This document shows positions 1 to 12,549 of a DNA stretch of 64,000 bases, one piece after another. How positions within the stretch are numbered: the first letter of the stretch is position 1; every line of letters starts with the position of its first letter. Below the pieces are notes generated by a model, which searched no databases, was not told the DNA's origin, and saw nothing but the letters and a program-made list of their open reading frames with translations. This DNA comes from Scortum barcoo (Eukaryota > Chordata > Actinopteri > Centrarchiformes > Terapontidae), in contig CM041531.1 in NCBI GenBank assembly GCA_023238725.1, positions 2,826,102-2,890,101 of the forward strand, read 5' to 3'. Made by a program: the position numbers and the translations under genes.

Positions 1-499
1 AAATAAAACATTTATAATTAGAAGAATCACATTTTATGTTGCAGATGATCTCATACTTTTGTTTATGTTGTTTTTAATGACATTTTAATTTCTTCTTTTA
101 TATTATTTTTAAGGGTTTTACTCCATATTTGGTTTACAACTTCTTACTAATCCATTATACTTTATTATGACCTTTGCATGTAAATTCTGCTTTCTTTGAT
201 ATGCTCTTTTTCTGCCTCTTAGATACACCATGATGTTAAATGTCTCATAGTCTCCATTCATTATTCTCTTTTTGGTCAACCAATGTGTATATTCTTTTTT
301 GTTTTGTAGTTTCTTGTTCCTTGATGAACTTTTTCTCCTTCTTAATACTGCAGATTAGATTTGATTTATATATTTTCCCTGCTGGAGCCATTGAGTCAGA
401 AGACATGTATTGCTTCCATCAGTGAACTCATTTCTTAACATATATTGGGGAAAAGAGTTGGTTGTGGGTGAGCTGTGTGTAAATGTTTGTATGTACAGG
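1..499. other. AT-rich flank, nothing recognised
   Basis: T-rich sequence downstream of TSPAN18. Short open frames here are hydrophobic low-complexity shadows. I see no gene, RNA or named repeat. Confidence 0.5.
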
Positions 500-850
500 C
501 AGTTTTTTTGATATTGTGGAGGAAGATCTGGCTTAGGCTGACAAAGGTCAGAAGAATATAGAGAAAACACACAACAAAATGACAAGGAGTAAAAGTAGGG
601 GACCGATATATGAAATGTCACTGATGGGAAAGTTGAGAGACAGGTGAGGAGACAAACGAGGGAACAGGTGAAACTAATCAGGATGGAGCAGGTAACCAAA
701 CAGAAAGTAGATGTGAAGAGAAGTAAGTATACAAAATAAAACAGGAAATGTGAATAAAAAATGGGAACAGACAAAGACAAGACTTAAGCAGGGAACGAGA
801 CTTAAGAGACAAACTGAACACAACAAGAGAGACCACAGGAAGGGAGAAAA
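500..850 (-). repeat. CT-rich interspersed repeat, copy 1
   Basis: On the minus strand this block contains phrases such as CTCACCTGTCTC, CCTGATTAGTTTCACC and TTTTGTATACTTAC. They recur at about 48650-48760 (minus) and 56500-56820 (plus), so it is a dispersed repeat. The 141-codon open frame here is leucine/serine-rich low-complexity sequence from the repeat, not a gene. The class is unknown. Confidence 0.55.
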
Positions 851-995
851 AAGAAAATGTGTGTCTGGATGAACTGTATTTTTAGGCTTGTATATTCATT
901 TACATCCATAAAACTCACCTGTGATTGGACGACACAAACAAACACACAGTATTTAAATATGAAAGATAAATTAAAGGTCAAACCACAGAAATCAG

Positions 996-2317
996 TTTAA
1001 TGTCAGTCGGTGCCATTTATACAAAGAAACATCAGTTTTCAAAACACAGAAAATTATTTTAGCTGACTTTTCATTTTATAACCACAGATAATGAACATTA
1101 TTACTCTGTGCACAAAGAGGGAAACTGTCTGTACACAGTCCTACGGAGGCATATTTACATATAAACAAACTCTCACACGTTCAGTCTTATGTTGTTTTAA
1201 TTTACAAACTTAAATACTGGATACTCCTTTAGTTACTTTAATACTTTACACTGGACCCTGCATGAGTGTACGGACACAGTGACTTTTAAAATCCTGACTG
1301 TGAACACCGTGAATGTTTGGTGATTTATGTTGTCGACAGTGAGCCTCAATGCACGACACTCCTGTAGGAACATTCATCAGTTTGAGATTTTTCTGAGGTA
1401 TGAATGAAGTCGTACGAGTGCTGTACGGTCTGTTTTTTTTTAAATATGTTACTAAAATAAAAAGAAATAAATGTTTTCTAGCATCTTAATGTGAAACTTT
1501 CCCTTCTTTCTGTCAGCACGGCTCTGCTCTAACGACACTTTGCTGTTTCTAATTATTTTCCATCCTCTATTAAAACTACAGGTGGCCTCTTATATCTATT
1601 TACTGTATATTTGTGAACGTCTATAACTCTCCTCATCTGCAGGAGGCATCGAGTTAAAACAAGCGTTTAAGAACGGGTTTGTTCAGTGCAGAGAGTTGGT
1701 GAATCCGAGCTGGAAACCTCACAGTGAAAAGTCAGCAAGGTTTATGATGAGAAAACAAGAACTTTCCTTGCATGAGGCTCAAACTACCTGATCATTTTCA
1801 CATTTCCCACAACCCAGCTGTGAAAAACGGACATTTTTTTCATATAATCCCGACAGCTTTGACTCCTCTGAGGCTCACTGATTGATAATATGTGCTGATT
1901 GTCCACAGTACCTGAACTCTCTTCGACCCTGAATATCAGTCATCGCGGCCAAATCGAGGTTATAATCGGGATGTAAATCCTGTGGTGTCTCGTTTTGAAG
2001 TGGCTTTTGTGCTATAATTCAGTTTGCCCCTCAGTGTTTAGGCTGTTAGCACCAGTGTCGAACTTTTACTTTTGAGAAAACAGTGCGAAATGTGCAGGAC
2101 CTGATGGTCGGGTGCAGGATTGCTTCCTGTTTGTGTCCGTTGTGCCCAAAGCAGCTCAGACTGCTGCTGCTGTGAAGTACAAAATGATGCCACAAAACCA
2201 ATGAGACACAGAAACTATCACTGTACAAATACGTTTCATATTTTACAGTTTTCCTCCTGCTTTTGCCTTCCTGCCGGCGGATGATGATGATGACGATGAT
2301 GATGTTGCGGGAGGCGG
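996..2317 (-). other. TSPAN18: TSPAN18 3' UTR (probable extent)
   Basis: No coding potential follows the stop codon. It is followed at once by a short ATC-rich microsatellite (about 2279-2303). The best poly(A) signal I see on this strand is ATTAAA at 1001-996, followed by T/G-rich sequence, giving a UTR of about 1.3 kb. No canonical AATAAA was found in this interval. The 3' boundary is tentative. Confidence 0.35.
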
Positions 2318-5300
2318 TTACTGGATGCCTCTGAACAAACACATGGCGAACACCATGGCGAAGAGCTGCAGAGAGAACGAGATCAGAGAGAGTTAAAGTT
2401 TTAAACATTAGAGGAGAAACTTACAGGACACACAGGATTTTAATCAGGATGTTTTTTTTCTTATTGTCAGAAAATCCTGTGAAAACATCCAAAACATGTT
2501 AGTCCGTCTCTTTTTGACTTCCTGTCTGTGGCTCTCAGCTCTGATTGCTTCCTACTGAGGATGTCTTTTTAAAAGTCAGTAATTTCCTAAAACAGCTGCT
2601 AACTGTACTTTTAATCAATCAAACTGGAGGAAATAATGCATTTGTTGGGGACTATTTTCAGTGGCGGATTGATCCACACTCACAGTTATTTTTTCTACTA
2701 ATGCTCTTTTATCTTTAACTTGAACACGTTCAGACCTTGTCCTGTTACTGAATTGTAATTTTGCATCTGTCATGCCAAAAAAAAAGATTTGTTTGTATTT
2801 TCTGTGACAAATTTCCTCCTGAATGATTCATCCTTTTCTTATCTGAGAAATCTGATATTTCATATCCCACATTTTCAGCTATCAAACTGAAAAATCACAA
2901 TTTGACGTCATCTCTTAAAAGTTTCTCTGTTTTTAACCTCAATCACTCAGAAAAGAAGGAAGCATTAAATTATTCAGTATTTTAATATAAAAAGCAGAAA
3001 GAAAACACAGTTCGTACTTCGATCGTCAGCACCACGATGGCCAGAGCTCCCGCTGTGTAGATGTACGTCTCAAAGTAGTCGACCATCGCTGAGTAACAGC
3101 CCTGCACGAAGAAAACACAGATATGAAGAAAACACACATCCAGCTCTGAATCCAGAAATAATTATTCTGATGTGTTTAATAAAAAAAACACGATGGAGCG
3201 TCTATTTTTCTGTAATGACGTGTTTTTAGTTTGTTTTCAAATGTGCAACTCAGGAGTATTTATTAACTACATAAATGAAATGTCACTGTGATAAAATACA
3301 TTAAAAAAGACAGTTTAGATTTATTTTGTCTAATTTATAATTTAATATTTCTATTTTAATCTAATTTACAGAGCTATTATTACTGTTACTCTTTACATTA
3401 TATTTCTCTCAGAAAACACAGAATTTTATTACGATGATGCATTTGTAGAAGATTTCAACCTACAAAGATTAAACTCCATTTATATTTTCAAAGTTTACCA
3501 CAAAATGGTACAAACTACATCCAGTGACCAAACTAACATATAAAATCAGTATATAAAATAAATTCAGTATGTTGAAGTAACGTCAGCTAAAACAGCCTAG
3601 CTTAACACAGCATCAGTAAAGGTCCAATTCATGTGGTTTGGTGTGATTAAGTTCATTTTAAATAACATGTTTATTTATATTATGGATTTAATTCATCATA
3701 TGTACAGTAATTACATACACCTTCATATGAAAACTGAAAAAACTCAATAAGTAGTTTTTAAATAATTTAACTGTCACCGAGTCGCCCCCTGGTGGGCTCT
3801 GAGGTGCGTTCACTTCTCAAACATGACGAGCATTTGATGTTTTAATGACCTTGTTGTGTCTGAAGGCCAAGCCGCCGCTCACACACTGCTCCACGCTGGC
3901 GTCTCCGAGGTAACTGTTCCTCTGGCAACAGGCCTCAGGGACCAGCTTGTTGGGGCTGAGGAGCCTGAAGAGGCTCTCCTCGAAGTCCTCAGGGCCGCTG
4001 ACGCCACAGCACAGTCGAACTGTGCACAGAAACACGAACACGCTGTGGATCTGAACACTGAGGGGGTAGGGGTACTGTTGTCGCACTGGGTTGACTAAAA
4101 AGCTAAAAGAGATTTGATTGGAGAGTCAAAGCCTCACCGTGGTCATGATGGCGTTCCATGTGGACGTAAAGACGTCGGAGTTGTTGTGACCTTGATAGTG
4201 ACGTTTGAGCTCTCTGCTGAAATACTCTCTGGTCAACTGTGCAGAGACACAAACACAGGTCAGGTCAGGAAATCGACTTCTTACCACGTAACCACGACAC
4301 ACCGACGCTGACGGTCGGCCTGTTCAACGCAGAGTTTGATCTAAATATGCTCGATCAAATATTCAGCTGCCATTCATCGTGAATTTGACGTTGACATCTT
4401 GAACATCCAAGACTTTAGAGTCAAAACATTTAACTTTCTTTTGATTCTCACATTAAACAGAAGTACTGTGAACTGTTTTTTACTCCAACTCAACAACGTA
4501 AAAGTGTTTCAAAGAAGAAAATCTGATCTTAGTTCTTTATATTTACAGATGAGCCACCTGGACTAAAACAGTGTGTGGAAACACATCGTTTCCATGGAGC
4601 CTTTTTGTTGAACGCCTACACTGTGGCAGCATGAAAATAATAATCAGGGCAGAGTGTGTAAATAACTCACTTTACATCAAACATGTCCACAAACGTTAGG
4701 CTCATGAGATACGTATGAACAACTTTCTACACTCAGGTCTGCGCACAGTGATGCCAATACAGGACAAACAGAAATGGGTGTGAGCCTTTTAGAGGATATC
4801 AGGGTCTTTAAACATCAGCTGTAACCTCTGACCTCTCATACCCATGACGCTTTTCGGGCAAACTTCGGCTTTTTACAGATTTTCTTTTAATGTTAGATCC
4901 ATTCCCAGCTGACAGAGAAAGTGCATTGTCGTCTCTCTCTGGTCGCAGCAGATATACTGATGAACCTTTAGTGTCACTGAAGTGATGAAATTATCCAGAG
5001 ACTTTTTACTCACGTGCTCCCTGAAGAGGAAAGCCAGGATGGCAGCTGCCAGCTCAGCCAGGAAGATGAAGAGGATGAGCATGAAGAACTGAGACCAGCA
5101 CAGACAAAAAACAAAGAAAATAGAGGTCATCATGTTACTCAGGAAACTCAGAATACAAAATAAATGTCTACATAACATATTGTATTAAACTGGTGGTGAA
5201 TAATAACCACTCTGGTGAAATAAAGGCTGAATAAATAAACACGAGTGATTGTTTCAGATATGTGTCATTACATTTAGCTCCTCTAGGTGGCACACTTGCA

Positions 5301-6592
5301 TTGTTTTACTCTGTTCTTGTGTAAGAGATGCAGAGATGTGATGGAGGTAAAATGTGTTTTTTGGTGTTTTTGTCCACTGTCTTGTTATGACTAAGAAATA
5401 AATAGAAGAATATCTGAAGTGCAGGAGCAGAAATGTGTAATATATATAAAGCTGTTGGAAATGCTGCAGGAACAAAATGTTTTGGAGTCTTTACATTTTC
5501 AAACCTGCAGTAAAACTTCTTCTCAGAATAACCAACCAACAGAAGGACTCATAATCTATAAATTTAAGTGGTTCGGCTCATTAAAATGAGCCTCGCACTG
5601 TTTGCTTGTATCTGGTTTATTTGAGCTGCTCATACATAAAACATTTAACATGGTGTTACTATGTGGTTTGCATGTGCGAAATGATGAGAGGTGGAAGAAG
5701 TGCTCAGATCTTTGACTTAACTATATAATAAGTCACACCACAGTGTAGAAATACTACAGTTTTAAGCAAAACTAGAAAAGTATTAGCATCAAAATAGAAA
5801 ATATACACCAAAATATAAGTACCAGCAGTAAATAAATTTGTGATTGATGATGCAGCTAATAAATTAATTAATATTCTGCTGCCTCCAGAAATCAATGAAG
5901 GTTTATCTTAACTGATAAAAAGACACCATAATTGATTTGCTGATTATATTTTTATCTCAGTCTTCAAATACACTTCAGTTATAAAATAAAATAAAGGAAT
6001 AAAAAGTATTAGCCTAAAGTAAAAAGTAAAATAAACTCAAAATACAATACTTCATTGTGTGAGTGCAGCTTTGTTCCCTCTCATCAGTTCAGACTCACAA
6101 ACAGCAGCAGACATTTGTTCTCCCTGATGGCTCCACAGCAGCCCAGGAAGCCCAGCAGGAACAGCATGCCCCCCATGGCCAGGATGACGTACACCCCCGT
6201 GAACAGCAGGGGGTTGGCCGCCACGATCTCCCTGAAGCCCATCGGGTCCACCAGCACCCAGACGCCGACACCCAGCAGGAAGGAGCCGCCCAGCTGGGAG
6301 AGAAAAGGTTAATCGTTCATTCAGCATATGAACAGTCGACTGTGAGTGTTTAAAACAAAGAGTTTCTAACAAAGGACACAGTGTGAAGAGTACATACAGG
6401 ACCTACATGTAAATAAAATGAATAAAAATCATACGGAAAGCCTCATAAAGTCGTCTAAAGTCACATTTTCCTGGTGTTTAAATTCAGCTGTTAAAACCGT
6501 ACAAACCGGAATAAATTTCATCAACTCACAAAGATGAAGAAGTTGAAGATGAACATGAGGTACTTCATACAGCTGAGGCAGTCCCCCTCCAT
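2318..6592 (-). CDS. TSPAN18: Tetraspanin-18, seven coding exons
   Basis: This four-pass membrane tetraspanin organises membrane microdomains; mammalian TSPAN18 is linked to Orai1/calcium signalling in endothelium (family knowledge). Coding exons, in gene order, are 6592-6530, 6293-6099, 5088-5014, 4236-4138, 4019-3850, 3101-3018 and 2365-2318, bounded by GT and AG dinucleotides. The start reads MEGDCLSCMKYLMF, matching vertebrate TSPAN18, and the end reads CLFRGIQ then TAA. Exon 2 carries the first loop and GCCGAIRENKCLLLF. Exon 3 carries transmembrane segment 3 (IFLAELAAAILAFLF). Exons 4-6 carry the large loop with the CCG, PEACC and GCY cysteine motifs. All introns fall between codons. Expected length is 243 residues, close to the 248 I recall for human. 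Exon 5 is 170 nt, which is 2 nt too long, so the frame breaks there (see separate entry). The exon 5 donor, AAG|gtcatt, is weak. Identity is secure; 18a versus 18b paralogue is not resolved. Confidence 0.93.
3783..3795 (-). promoter_or_regulatory. CTCF-like motif in TSPAN18 intron 5
   Basis: The minus strand reads CCACCAGGGGGCG, a full match to the CTCF core consensus. It lies 55 bp beyond the exon 5 donor. Three weaker matches in the window (near 31.8, 60.18 and 60.79 kb) have the same orientation. Binding is inferred from the motif alone. Confidence 0.4.
3850..4019 (-). CDS. TSPAN18: TSPAN18 exon 5 with 2-nt frame break
   Basis: This exon encodes most of the large extracellular loop. Exon 4 ends, and exon 6 begins, exactly between codons, so exon 5 must be a multiple of three, but the acceptor-to-donor length is 170 nt. 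From the acceptor (cacag|TTCGAC) the expected Phe-Asp-Cys-Cys-Gly is interrupted by an extra TG in the string CTGTGCTGTGGC. Removing the 2 nt gives 56 residues with CCG, GPEDFEESLFRLL and PEACC. Read as it stands, the frame leaves the tetraspanin sequence at once and meets a stop after roughly 50 codons. An upstream AG, 37 nt before the normal acceptor, would keep frame but add 11 net residues before CCG, which no tetraspanin I know has. An assembly error or loss-of-function allele is more likely. Confidence 0.85.
5685..6050. repeat. 'GGTGGAAGAAGTxCTCAGATC' repeat relic in TSPAN18 intron 2
   Basis: The block begins with GGTGGAAGAAGTGCTCAGATC-type sequence and runs into AAGTATTAG and AAAGTA phrases. 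This is a degraded member of a common teleost non-autonomous element. A longer copy is split by the hAT insertion (24.68-28.60 kb) and another fragment lies at 57.33-57.50 kb. Confidence 0.45.
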
Positions 6593-6625
6593 GGCTGAGC
6601 CTCGAGCTGAAACCTCCCCCTGCCC
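6593..6625 (-). other. TSPAN18: TSPAN18 5' UTR part of first coding exon
   Basis: A pyrimidine/GT-rich tract ends in an acceptor (gtgcttgcag) just above 6625. This leaves 33 nt of untranslated leader before the ATG at 6592, so transcription must start further upstream with at least one non-coding exon. Confidence 0.6.
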
Positions 6626-6724
6626 CTGCAAGCACACACAGACACACACACAAACATTGATTAGTCAATTGACAGAAACTGAATTATGCACTATTTTGCA
6701 AAATAATTAATTATTTGTGTTATT

Positions 6725-7018
6725 TTTCCAGCGAAATTCCACAAATGAACCCTTGGAAAGGCACACCTGTTAACTGAAAACCATTCCAGGTGATCACCTC
6801 ATGAAGCTGATTGAGCTGTCATCAAATCAAAAGGTGGCTACTCTGAAGAATCTAAAATATAAAACATATTCACTTTTTTCTTTACTACATAATTCCATAT
6901 GTGTTCTTTTATAGAGTATTAATCTACATTATTAATCTACAATATCAAAAATAATAAAGAAAATAAAGAAAAACCATTGAATGAGAAGATGTGTCCAAAC
7001 TTTTGACTGGTAGTGTAT
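6725..7018. mobile_element. Tc1-like 3' remnant in TSPAN18 intron 1
   Basis: The block ends in TCCAAACTTTTGACTGGTAG followed by TGTA, the typical inner-to-outer end of a fish Tc1/mariner inverted repeat. Upstream, the decayed terminal transposase region is recognisable (ACCATTCCAGGTGATCACCT, ...CATGAAGCTGATTGAG). No opposite end was found nearby, so it is a truncated relic. Confidence 0.6.
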
Positions 7019-9799
7019 ATAACTGATCAAATTATTAAATCCATGTGAGAAGCCCCGTAAGTGGCCAAAAACAACAATTCATGCAGATTTCAATGACATG
7101 AACTGATTTAGAAATAAAAAATCAATAGTGCAACATCAGTTCCTGCTGACATAAACTTACTATAAATAAAAAAAAAAAAAAAACAGAAAATGAATTGGTG
7201 ATTCATCATTTCAGTAAGTTTTCATTTGCTCCAGTTGGCACCGCCCTTTCAAATTAGATTATTTCTGTTTTTCTGTTTTATATGATTGAAAATGGAATAT
7301 TTTTGGGTTTTGGACTGCTGGTCAGACATGTCAATATGATACACTGAGCTCTGGAATGACAACAAATCAATGAATCCAGAAAATAATCAGCAATGTTAAT
7401 GGAAATAATCCAAAAACATCGAAGCTTTTGAGATAATTGAGCAGGATTCGATGACACATTTGATTTTAAAGGTTTTATTATGATCAGTGGCCAAATCTGA
7501 GTTTACACACACAACACAAATATTGATTGTCTTGCAGCGTGTATGAATGTAAAATACTGCAGCTTCGTGCAGCATGTTGCATGAAGACTCATCACCGTCT
7601 CGTCTGCGGCTCACGTGAATAAACACAAAGAAGCAGGACATGGAAATGCTCGATGACACATCGGCAGTCACAGTCTTTGTCAGTTCTGGAGACGCGACAC
7701 TGACAGCCTGTGCCCGTGGGATCATCTGACACATGGAGGGACGTTGGCTGGTGCCGAGGAGGACATGTTGATTTGAGCGAGGCCATCAGTGGGGGTGTGA
7801 AGAGGACCAACTGTGCACTTACGGTCCCTGATGGTGTTTACCAGTTAAAACGAACATACAGCCACCTGTCACAAGAGAGGTTTAATAACTGAAGATTTAA
7901 TCAAGACTACTGTGAGGGATTTCAATTATCTAGACCGAACCTTTCAAATGATCGTGTTAAAAGTTGTTTTTCATCCGATTCTATCTTTTCAAATCATGTA
8001 TCAGCTCCAGTTTTCAGGGGTGGTGGCCATTTTTTTAAATTAACCCATGATGGCTATCACTGCTCCCGTTAACCCAACACTTCCTCCATTTAATCAAGAC
8101 ACAAATATATGGTTTCATTTTTAAAAAGGCTCAGTAATTTAATAATAAGACAGCTGCTCACTGTAGTTTTTATCAAATAATACTCAAATAGGGAGAAATC
8201 AGTGGTCAGAAGTCAGGTGATGTTACTGTCAGACGGAGGAGGTTGAGGTGGACCGACGGGTCAACAAAACATCAGACTTAAACGGCAGAGAAAGCAGTTT
8301 GTTTCCTGTGTAACGCTCTTCTTTTAAAAGCACGACCACAACTTTAAATGAATCTTAAACATTTTTATTATTGAAACCAAGAAGGTGAAGGTCCTTTAAC
8401 CTTAACACTTTACTTTAACCCTGAACCTCACCAAGACATTTCTGGGTCCAAATCAAACTTTCACCACAGCGTAACGTCATGACACAGATTTTTATTTCAA
8501 CCATGTAATTTTGTTCTGGAAAACACCAACAAACACTTGAATAATAAATAATAAAAATGTGTCAGATCAGAAGACATTTCTTTGTGTTGTTCCAGAAAAC
8601 ATGAAAAAGTAACAGTCATTTTATTTGGAGGATTTTTTGAATATTATATTCTGTAAACTTTAATTATTTCTATTGCCTTTTACTATTGTCTTTACTATTG
8701 TGACAGTCTTTATAAAATTTAATTACAAATCCATTAGGTTTTGTAACTGGAACATTTTGCTTGTTTGTCTTCTTTAAAATGCACAATTTAAACCAATATA
8801 GATTTTAAGAGTTTAAACCCGACAGCGAGGAAAGCGTCCTCTGATGCTCCCTTTTAACAGCGTCACTGCAGCAGGTTAACACCAGTAATTCCTGCTTATT
8901 TACCGTCTCGCTCTTTGTCTGACTTTGCTGAGCTCTCAGCTTTGTAAATGTGTATTTACTGCTAATTTGACCGCTTGGTGTGGAGCTTTTACTTTAATGA
9001 AGCAAAACGCCGGGTGCTCTGCTCTCACTGCAATTAAACACCGGTTTTTGTGACGGCCGGTGCACTCTGGGTAATTGCTGCCTCTTTGGGTGAGGTCGGG
9101 GTTAATAAAATAAGGGCACGTTATGGTGTGTGTTGGGAATTTGTCGACATGTGCACTCAGCATTATTAGCACATCTTTGTCAATCACTCATGTCAGCACA
9201 ATTGCAGGAACTACAATTACACAGATAGATGTGTAATTATGGAATGAACAAAGAAAGGCAGTGCATGTGAGAAAAAACACAAATAAGAATACACGAAGAA
9301 GCTGTCAAAAAACAAAACATTAAAACACAACAAGCTTTGTAGCGATGTCAGAAAACATGATTACACATTTACAGCAATCACAAAATTACCGCTGTAATTA
9401 CAAAGATGAAAAAAGACAGAGACAGACATCTTGATTATACCAACAGGGGTCATAAATGCAAGTAATCATGATTTAATCAATCATAATTAAATTACTACAA
9501 TTTGATTTAATTCCAAACAGCTGTTATAGCAGAAACAAATGTATTCATGTCTAAATTCGCACAAGGTGCTGTTTTAATCACCAAAACTTCTGGACAAACC
9601 GAATGTTAACCTGCGACTGTCGGGCTTTGTAAGTGAAAATATGAAGCGCAAGAGTGTAATTTTCCTCTCATCTCAGCAGGAGACGTCTCCTGGTAACTGC
9701 TGAAGACACGGTTATTAATGACGCGTGCTCTTAAAAGGCTTAAAAAAAGAGAAAAATGGCCATTTCCTCGCTGATGACTGACTGATGATGTAAATCAGC
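7019..9799. other. TSPAN18 intron 1, no gene seen
   Basis: AT-rich intron-like sequence with a short poly-A run near 7169. Open frames at 7.4-7.9 and 8.9-9.2 kb lack family resemblance or splice context. I see no exon, RNA or complete element. Confidence 0.4.
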
Positions 9800-9892
9800 G
9801 GTTCTCAATTATTTTCTGTCATGTCCTCCCTAGGGGACAGAATTTTTTTCACCCCCCCCCCCAAATTTGAAACACTATTGAGAACCTGATAA
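9795..9892. repeat. Short inverted-repeat element (MITE-like)
   Basis: The ends are complementary: GGTTCTCAAT at the left and ATTGAGAACC at the right, enclosing about 90 bp with a C run in the middle. This type of end resembles hAT-derived miniature elements. No target duplication is clear. Confidence 0.4.
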
Positions 9893-10618
9893 TATTTATT
9901 TATTTATCTGTACAAACCACTGTATCAGTTGCTGGCACCAATACTGCATACAATCACCTGATTATCAAAATAGATTAATAAAATGAGCTGAGAAAACATC
10001 TGCAACAACAACAACAATTTCCAAGTTCAGTTTATTAACTCAGTTTGTAACATTTAAACAAGACTGCTCAGTCTGTGATTCTCAAAACAGAGAAAAAAGT
10101 GCAAATTCAAAGTCAGGTGGGTGTATGGGCGGAGCCTCAATACCAGGGCTCCTCCCCCTGATCACTGTTGCACAGACTCTGGCTCCAAATCACCAACTCA
10201 AGATGGCGGCACGTGTATCTGAAATATTATGGCTTCACTTTAGTACAGCAGGAGGAAGTGGAGACACCTTTATAAACAATTAGTGTTTTATATCCAGTAT
10301 CGTCTCTTCACTACCTCATTTCTCGTGTTTTTCACGTACAGAAAATTCCTCCCAACTGTGTCAAATTAAATGTTTAAACAGGTCTAACACTGCAGCAAGG
10401 ATAGAAATCTGTGTTTCTTCTTTTTTTACTCAGAGCCATCTGGTAACTGCACCTTTAGTTGACCTGAACTAAAAACCGAAACTATCAAAAATGTGTTTGT
10501 ATCTTAAGAGCAGAAGATCAAAAGGTTTGCTTCTGGCCTCTTTATGGTACATCTGTGCTTTTCTGTTACAAAAGTGCAGGTCCTATTCTTCCTGCACCCT
10601 GAGTCGTGAGTACATACA

Positions 10619-10638
10619 ACACACACACACACACACAC
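10619..10638. repeat. (AC)n microsatellite
   Basis: About ten AC dinucleotides. Confidence 0.9.
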
Positions 10639-12483
10639 GGCGGTGCTCAGGTCCCATTTAGCAGCTGTGCCTCCTTTCAAAAATAAATAGGTCTGGGGGC
10701 AGCTGGGTAATTTCACGCAGCCAGACCGAGAATGGCCACAAATAATTCCCTCCCTACTTTCCGCCGTCATGGAGAATCACTCTGGTTGGATTCAATAATC
10801 CTGCGGCGGTTTCCTGTGGGCCAACACGGGAGATCCTTCAGGTGCCGGTTTGATCTGCTCACACTGGGACGGCCTGATTATGCAGCAGATGTATATGTAT
10901 GAACATCTGGTGTTTACCTTATCTCAAACAGACAGTTGACTGAACAGACCTGCGTTCATTGACTAAGTGGGAACCCAACACTGACATGTCATCACCTTAT
11001 AAAGTTAAGTGTCGCCTGTTTACACATCCAGCAGACCTGGAGTGACATCAACATTCATTTAAAGCCACCCGATGAATAAAAATCCAAGAATCGCTCTGTT
11101 TTTGGTCTCCACCAACTCCACAGTGACGGTATGAGCTGTAAAACCAAAATTATGAGCTCTGTTCCCAACCCAAAGACACTGCTTCAGACGAAAACAACTT
11201 TTCTGTTTTGTTGTTGTTTTTGTTGTTTACTGCACTGCTATACAGAACAAATATATCATTAACTTCTATTTTCTCCCAGCCAGCAAAGGTCTGTCCTCAC
11301 CCACACTAATCAACTCACAATCACAACAAACAAATGTCCTATAACAGTATGAAATACCAACAAAATTAAAATCAATAAGCCTTTGTAGACAAAATATTAA
11401 ATTGGTAAACTCCTAAAATGCAAATCTCTGACAGAAAATGTGCAACAATAAAATGCCAGAGATACATTCGATAATTTTATCCATCCTGAACATTAAAGAT
11501 TTTAATTTAATTTAATTTAGTTTAATTTGCATGTTCTTGTGTCAGCTTGAAAGCGCTTTAATGTTTTAAAAATTATTTCTTAATTAAAGTCTGGTTCGCT
11601 CCTCAAACAAAAACAAAACAAAAGTCCCGCCTCTAGCTGGGCAGATAACCAATCACAGTTTAGGAGTATGGAGTGACCACGACCCCTTGAACACGCCCTG
11701 ATTCTCACCCAAGTAACAGGTGGGGAAAATTAATCGAACTATTCCTTTAAATATCCACAAGGGGACAAAGACTTTAATTTTGCTGATGCAAAATATTTCC
11801 CCTCAGTGACACTAACTGCACACGACACCTTTATTAGCATTTGTAATAAGCCAGCAGCCTGCTGGGGACTGAGGACTGCACCGTCAGCATATCACAGCCG
11901 TGAAACCAGATCCTGGCGTGAATCCTGCAGCCGGAGAGTGTATCTGTTTCTGCAGCAATTACCCAGCAGCGACAGGATGCTCCGGTCCAATAAATCATAG
12001 TGTTAGGGCGGCTGGGAGGAAGTGCAGCGTGTTTCCTCGGTGCTGGAGAAGCAGTGGACCTGATTGCCTCCATCCATCAGATCAGTGCTGTGCAGCGGCG
12101 AATGAGGACGGAGGGATAAACCCGGAGGAATTAATCTCTCTGCATCAGTAATGAGAGCGATGTGAACAAAGGAGAAGACTGGTACTGATATTTGTAACGC
12201 TGAGAAATATTGTTGATGCTGAATATGAGTTTCATCCATGTATTCAAATACTTATAATAAGTTGTGTCGTGTTCACAACGATGACAGCGGAGCAGTCTTG
12301 AAAGTGAAATTCTTTGTATTTCCTCAGTCAAAATGTATAAAAAGAAAATCAACCAATCATGCAGAAGTTAAAATATAGGAATGAAATATAATATTATGAT
12401 AAACTTCTCCACAGTTGGTGGAAACCAAACCAGAACAGGTCACTTTACTGACCCCTGAAGGGACATTTAAGTATACATCCTTT
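10639..12483. other. Intronic sequence, no gene seen
   Basis: Unique-looking sequence, with 11.8-12.15 kb slightly richer in GC. Several overlapping short frames on both strands there have no family resemblance. Near 11.60-11.76 kb, phrases such as GTGGGGAAAATTAATCGAAC and ACTATTCCTTTAAA look like the edge of a dispersed non-autonomous element. Confidence 0.35.
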
Positions 12484-12549
12484 CACCTGAACAGGGACTT
12501 GAACCCTCAGATTAAAAGCCTCATGCTCTACCAACTGAGCTACCCAGGC
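12484..12549 (-). pseudogene. tRNA-Lys(UUU)-like relic
   Basis: The minus strand contains the A box TAGCTCAGTTGGTAGAGC, an anticodon loop CTTTTAA (anticodon UUU) and the B box GGGTTCAAGTCCC. The 7-nt acceptor ends pair, with some G-U pairs. About 7 nt of the variable loop and T-stem junction are missing relative to tRNA-Lys, and the anticodon stem has a mismatch. It is therefore a tRNA pseudogene or a tRNA-derived SINE head, unlikely to be charged. Confidence 0.7.

Noticed and set aside
355..780. 141-codon minus-strand open frame
   Set aside because: Lies in a CT-rich dispersed repeat with other copies at 48.7 and 56.5 kb; low-complexity Ser/Leu/Phe composition.
6052..6372. 106-codon minus open frame (QGDRGGQPPAVHGG...)
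   Set aside because: Alternate frame of TSPAN18 exon 2, which reads as a tetraspanin in the correct frame.
11806..12352. Cluster of overlapping short frames on both strands
   Set aside because: Slightly GC-richer DNA gives more open frames; none resembles a protein family.
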